DNA of 64,000 nucleotides from assembly GCF_921293095.1 (NCBI RefSeq), contig NC_060254.1, positions 63,410,069 to 63,474,068 of the forward strand, given 5' to 3'. The notes under the pieces were generated by a model. The model ran no database searches and had not been told where the DNA came from. It saw nothing but the letters and a program-made list of their open reading frames with translations. Both the position numbers and the translations under genes were made by a program. The stretch's first letter is position 1, and every line of letters starts with the position of its first letter. This stretch comes from Ischnura elegans (Eukaryota; Arthropoda; Insecta; Odonata; Coenagrionidae). Shown here in pieces: positions 59,090 through 64,000 of the stretch.

Positions 59090-59750
59090 TTGTTGACACT
59101 GTTTACTGAGCCGGAGCTTCGACACGGGAACCCCAATAGCTACCGGGGAATGAGACCGTGGGTGGAGGCGGTAGGAAGAATTGCCCCGGGGAATAGAAGG
59201 AAACAATGTGCAAGAATAGGAATCCTAGCAGTGGAACGGGAAAGAGACGGTGTACATATGTCTGGCCCGTGCAGTTAGTTGTGTAAAGAGTGCGAAGGCC
59301 AGTGGACCGGTGCGCGAGAGGTACAAGATGGGAGCTCAAGTAGACCGGCGTAGGGTAAAACGAACTGGACGACAGAGGCGCTGCACAGATAGATCACAGG
59401 GAGAGCGATGGGGATGAAAGAAAAAAATGAAGCGCGAAAAAAAAGGAGGCGAAGCGATCGTCGTCTTTGGGTGTGTGTGGGCGAGTGGAATTCATGAGGA
59501 CACCGTCGAGTGATTTGTGATGAAGCCGTTGCCGCGTGCTGTTATTTACATCGCGCGGCGTTCCTTCGTTGTTTTTTTTTGCTCGTGTGTGTCGCGGAGC
59601 TTCGTCGATCTCGCAGTCAGACAATGCAACGGATGCGCTTGGAAACGGTTAGCCGTGGGCCTGCGTACACATTGTGGTTTCACAATTTTTTGTTCCGCCA
59701 AAGCTAGCGACGGGAAATCGAAGTGTTAATTAGGACGGAGCGCAGGGATA
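59090..59750 (+). promoter_or_regulatory. CpG-rich patch, candidate promoter or 5' exon
   Basis: Dense in CG dinucleotides (CCGTTGCCGCGTGCTG, CATCGCGCGGCG, GTGTCGCGGAGC, TTCGTCGATCTCGCAGTCAG) in an otherwise AT-rich setting. A CAGTCAGACA initiator-like site is near 59613. No exon chain can be followed inside the window; direction is guessed from the initiator-like site. Confidence 0.3.
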
Positions 59751-59754
59751 AATC

Positions 59755-62700
59755 AAAAATTTTATGTGAATTTAAAAAATATTGTGTTAACGCGGGGATA
59801 AACACAGGATATGGTGAAATAAGTACCTTTAAAGCATCGGATATCAAGGAAAAACACAGTAAAAATTCATGTCGACCGTGCAGTTAGATTTCCTCATCAA
59901 AAAAGGCAGAAAAATACAGTAAGATTTTAATCTTGTATAGCAATACGCTCTTTCAAAGCACTGTTAGCATATTTGACCGGAAATTAAGAGATCCGTGTTT
60001 GAATCCAAGCTTAGCCAAATGATTATTTCATAGTGAAATCCATCGTCGCTGCAGAAAAAGGTTGTTGATTATTTAACTTTGAAATTTGGTGTCCAAAGAA
60101 ATGACATTATTTGAATTTGGAGAAACTGTTTATAATGTTTGGGATGGATGATGAAATATATTGTTCATTATCTAGTGCATTCGATACTTTTGATGAAATC
60201 GTCATGCAACTAAGCACAGGTAATTTTTAAACGATTGCCCTGCAATGTAAAAGCTTCGTCAAAATTTTACTCCTTTTTTATCATTACTTGAAGCTAAATC
60301 TGTTTTTGAAAGAATAACGCATTTGTTTGTTAAATTCATTGGAATGCAATACTTGAGTGTATTGCTAATTCTTTGGTGCATTTATTTAAAAATATAACTA
60401 TCCCATAACTAGGACGCTACCCAAATGCCGTTTCTCTGCAATGAAAAATTAGCTTCAAATGGAGTATTTTGATGACCTTATTTTAGCCATATTCTGGTTG
60501 GACATATTAATGAGTATCCTGAAAGTGTTGAGAATAAATGCGGTTTTAGCCAAAGAACGAAGGAATAATGATTGGGTTGAAATGCATGGGAGAGAATTTA
60601 TTTAAAATCTTTTGCGAATATATGCTTATGATAATTCAGAAACAGCTAAATTAAAATGTACAGAGACAGATAAAAAAACTAGAATTGATAGCTTAGTGAA
60701 CACCAATAAAAATAGCGTAAAATAGCGAAAAAAATGCTAGCATATAAGTAATTACTTGAATATCTTGAGATGTGGAAGATAACCATTAGGCCTATTTGCA
60801 TTTCATTACTTATGTCGTTTATAATTTTTGTAAGTTTTTTATTCTCATTATCGTTATATATTATTGTGTATTAATGGATAAATAAGCTGGATTTATAAAT
60901 ATTTATAAACATTTTTAATGTGTGGATGACATTTTCGACGGGTATTTTGGCGGACTCACTTTTTTACAATTCTTTGAATGGAAGGTTAAACCGAGTATCT
61001 TTGATGAAAAATGGAAAAAATATCAAGATTATTGGTTTGAGAATGGTTTATTAATTTTACGGCCATTATTTCGGCCTTCTAACTGAATTTGACAGCAAAA
61101 TTTCGTTTTCATGGAGATTCCGAGAATCGATCCAAAATTATTGGGAATATTCATTAACTATTGTGTGGCAATAATGTATGTCAGCAAATCAACTAACTTA
61201 ATTGGTTCTCAATCAAAAACAACAGACATTGCTCGCACATGCAGATGAATCACTTCCAATTACCATTTTTCCGCGTGGATGTTTCCTGAACAACACTTGG
61301 TGAGCATACTCCGCAAATTTTCATTATTTAATAATAGGACTCAAGGAATTAATCAATAACTACGCCAAATAATCATTGTCAGAATTCAGCGATCGAAAAA
61401 TGTTTGACGCAGCTCTCCACTCATACTGAAATCTCCTGAAATTATTTTTCAATATTAAGCCGGAGCTATTGACATAGGTAAATTGATCGGACACTTTTTA
61501 GAACTAAAAACAATGGATTCATCTAATAATTATTTAAAAGCCCACACGTAATTTAATGATGTTAATCTTTTATAAAACACAAAATGGATGGGAAAGCTTC
61601 ATTTATTTGGCCTAGATAAAACGTAAGAGCTGACCGCACCCACATTTATTTGTATTTTTACTGCCTTTCATTTAAGTTTTGAGGTCGTAACACCAAGATT
61701 TCATACAAATTTCAATGACATTTGTGAAGCTGAATTTTTAAAACCTATAAAATAATAATTAATGACAAAAATGTATGTGTATCGTGCCTCTGAATAGCTC
61801 CTGCAACATTTTATGCCCCCGCTCAAGTACAGCGCGCACCAATCCTTCACAGAATGTGGAATATTATTCATCAAATGCTTTCATGGTTTCATTGATATCA
61901 GGCACTCAGTATTTATTCTACTTTTACAATATACCCTCTGTGATTTTAATCTAATCTTCCATTTGGCATTATCTGTATATAAATTGTGTAATGATGCCAT
62001 ATTTTTTCTCAGATTTAATTTTTTTAAAGAACATTGAAATATGTTTCAACCCGAAAATCCTCTTTGTTAACTGACGCGAAAGCATAAAATGCCTACTACT
62101 AAAACTATGCAAATCAAATTGAAGCGTACATAAGAAACTAAATTGGTTGGGTAAAAATTAAAAATAGTAATAATTCAGCTGGTGACCCTTCAGTTTAACT
62201 TATAGAAGATTTATTTTAATGCTATCGTGAACAGCTCTTCGCATAATATCCAAATTTGGGTGACTAGGCTTATTAGAATTTCAAACTATGCTGTGACATT
62301 TTTAAATACGATTCTTAAGAATTAGAATTGATGCGGGGGAAACGTTATCATTAAGTGAGGAGGTTATTTTTCGAGAACAATAATATGTAGGGTTTCCTAT
62401 AGACAAGGCTTGAAGACCCTCTAATAAAATCAATGGGTTTAGTAGTCTTTCTATTTAATCAAGCTTGTGCGAACAAATAATACTACAAACAACAAATAAC
62501 AAAGTATACTAAAGTATAATTGAGAACCCCAGAAGCCAATGCGTACAAATACAAATTTTATAGTTTTGGAGATAAGTGCAGAAAATTGTAGGTAGGGGAC
62601 ACAATATCAGTAGTTCACTTGCATCCCTCTACCACAACAATAATGTGTACCCCAGCAACTATTATCTGTACTGATCTCCAAAATGATAAAAATTGCACCT

Positions 62701-63060
62701 GTACCTCTTGGCTTCTTGGGACCTCAATTTTAAGGTTGAAAAAATGAAATCAATTCGTCAACACTTGAGATGATGTGCTTTCTTAGTGAGATGATTTACC
62801 TCAACATCACTATGGTCTTTTCCCTTTATTTTATCCAGCTTTGTACGTTCCATGTCTTACTAACTCATCTTATTGCAATTTACTACACCATTGTGATTTT
62901 TGAAACGCGATTCGTTAGTATGAGAAGTGTTCTGGGCGAATTGTTGACCCTCGATGAGGAGGATATTTTCTCTGAGGAATAAAAACCTCAAGCGAACCTA
63001 ATGGACATGGTTTGAGGAGCCTCGAGAAAGACGAATGTGTTCTGAAGAAGAAAAGGCAGG
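59755..63060. other. Gene-less AT-rich stretch
   Basis: No gene supported. The frame at 62770-62982 (70 codons, two hydrophobic stretches, acidic end) has an ATG but no homology that I recognise. Confidence 0.4.
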
Positions 63061-63061
63061 A

Positions 63062-63665
63062 GGAGGAGGAGTTTTAGCGCTAGTCGACCGGTGATGATGA
63101 ATTGAATCTAGGCGGTGGTGGACGGGTGCTGGGGTTCGCGAAGGGAGCTGAGACTGGGGAGGTCAGGGTACCTCGTCCCCTCGGCAGGACCCCGCTTTCT
63201 CACCCTCTCTGGAAGAATGAGGGGGGGGAGCAATTGCCTCCATTTCCGACCTATTTCTCGGTTGCACCACATTCTGCCCCACTACAAAACTCCTTACCCT
63301 CTCCTCGCTCATATATTTCTTCTCCGAGGAGAGAGAAAAAAAGAAGAGGAAACCCCTTCAAGGCAATCTCTTTGGCTCGCGGCGTTTCTCAGACGGCAGA
63401 TGTATCTATCTGCCGAGGGTGGCGTGGAAACTGCTCAGGCTCCTCCCTTGTGGAAGGAGGTCTTCTTTTGCCCCCACTGGACTGGGGTGTTGTTTTGCTG
63501 TGGCCCAAAGGGTTGAGGAAGTGGGCAAGAACTAAGGAAATGGCAGATAGAGTCGTAGTATTTTTATTTAGCGCGTCTGATACGCCCCTCCTCGGACCAT
63601 TTATCAAGCGCTTTGCAAAGGGATCTAGTTCACCCTGGAAATTTATTGCGATGGTAAAATGAACG
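63062..63665 (+). other. GC-rich patch with a 186-codon open frame of unknown nature
   Basis: A plus-strand frame is open from 63102 to 63662 but starts at TTG and has no early in-frame ATG. It is rich in Arg, Gly, Pro and Leu, with other frames also open, as expected of GC-rich non-coding DNA. I do not recognise it. A 5' UTR/promoter or a repeat are alternatives. Confidence 0.3.
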
Positions 63666-64000
63666 CATTTTGCTCATTATGCTGGTGATTTTGAGGGTGA
63701 ATTCGGCGTTTAATTTTTTTGGGCTTTGTTCAGACCTCTGTCTCCCATTCTGATTGGTAATTTATTTCTCTCAAATGCAAAATAACTTAATAAATCGCTG
63801 GGATAGCTCCATGGATTTGAATCGATGTTGATTCGTGATGCATCGATCATCACAATGAATGAATGATTTATCATAATTGACTGAATGTCCTCTTGGTAAT
63901 AGTATCATAAGTTGGTATGATACTAGTGCCATGGATTTCCAACATAATCATAGTTCATCATATCATACGTTGTATCGTACGTTGGTATGATACTAATGAT

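Overview
The window looks like nuclear DNA of an arthropod, most likely an insect. It is AT-rich, gene-poor and intron-bearing, with many dispersed repeats. The only genes I can support are five small secreted cuticular-protein genes of the retinin-like (CPLCA) kind or close to it. I cannot name the order or species from sequence alone.

All five genes lie on the minus strand and share one plan: a TATA box, a short 5' UTR, a tiny first coding exon (ATG AAG, Met-Lys), a phase-0 intron of about 0.7 to 5 kb, and a second GC-rich exon with the rest of the signal peptide (ending ASA/G) and the mature protein. In transcription order they are gene 5 (54.6-51.8 kb), gene 4 (48.9-43.5 kb), gene 3 (33.0-30.05 kb), gene 2 (18.9-17.0 kb) and gene 1 (1.1-0.03 kb; its 3' UTR runs off the window start). 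Genes 1 and 2 are near-identical paralogues. Gene 3 has a His/Val-rich tail expanded by a 21-bp minisatellite. Gene 4 keeps only the second half of the retinin-type motif. Gene 5 has lost the motif and keeps the signal peptide and the HHGVV/HHAPVV low-complexity part. The products are expected to be secreted into cuticle, possibly corneal cuticle by analogy with Drosophila retinin.

The rest is intergenic or intronic and repeat-rich: four copies of one tRNA-derived SINE (2.9, 3.6, 6.4 and 36.4 kb), other tRNA-like SINE heads, two LINE 3' coding fragments (6.8 and 52.9 kb), an internally deleted IS630-Tc1-mariner relic (38.7-39.3 kb) with a truncated mariner 250 bp away (39.5 kb), several MITE-like elements, long foldbacks (22.45-22.9 kb and 29.0-29.2 kb), two compact hairpins (1.95 and 13.55 kb) and several local duplications. 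CpG-rich patches near 41.4-41.6, 59.1-59.75 and 63.1-63.65 kb may be promoters or 5' exons of genes lying outside the window, but no exon chain could be built there.

Most other open frames are short, lack homology that I recognise, begin at non-ATG codons, or are antisense shadows of the GC-rich second exons. I saw no CRISPR, rRNA, bacterial operon or convincing new enzymatic system.
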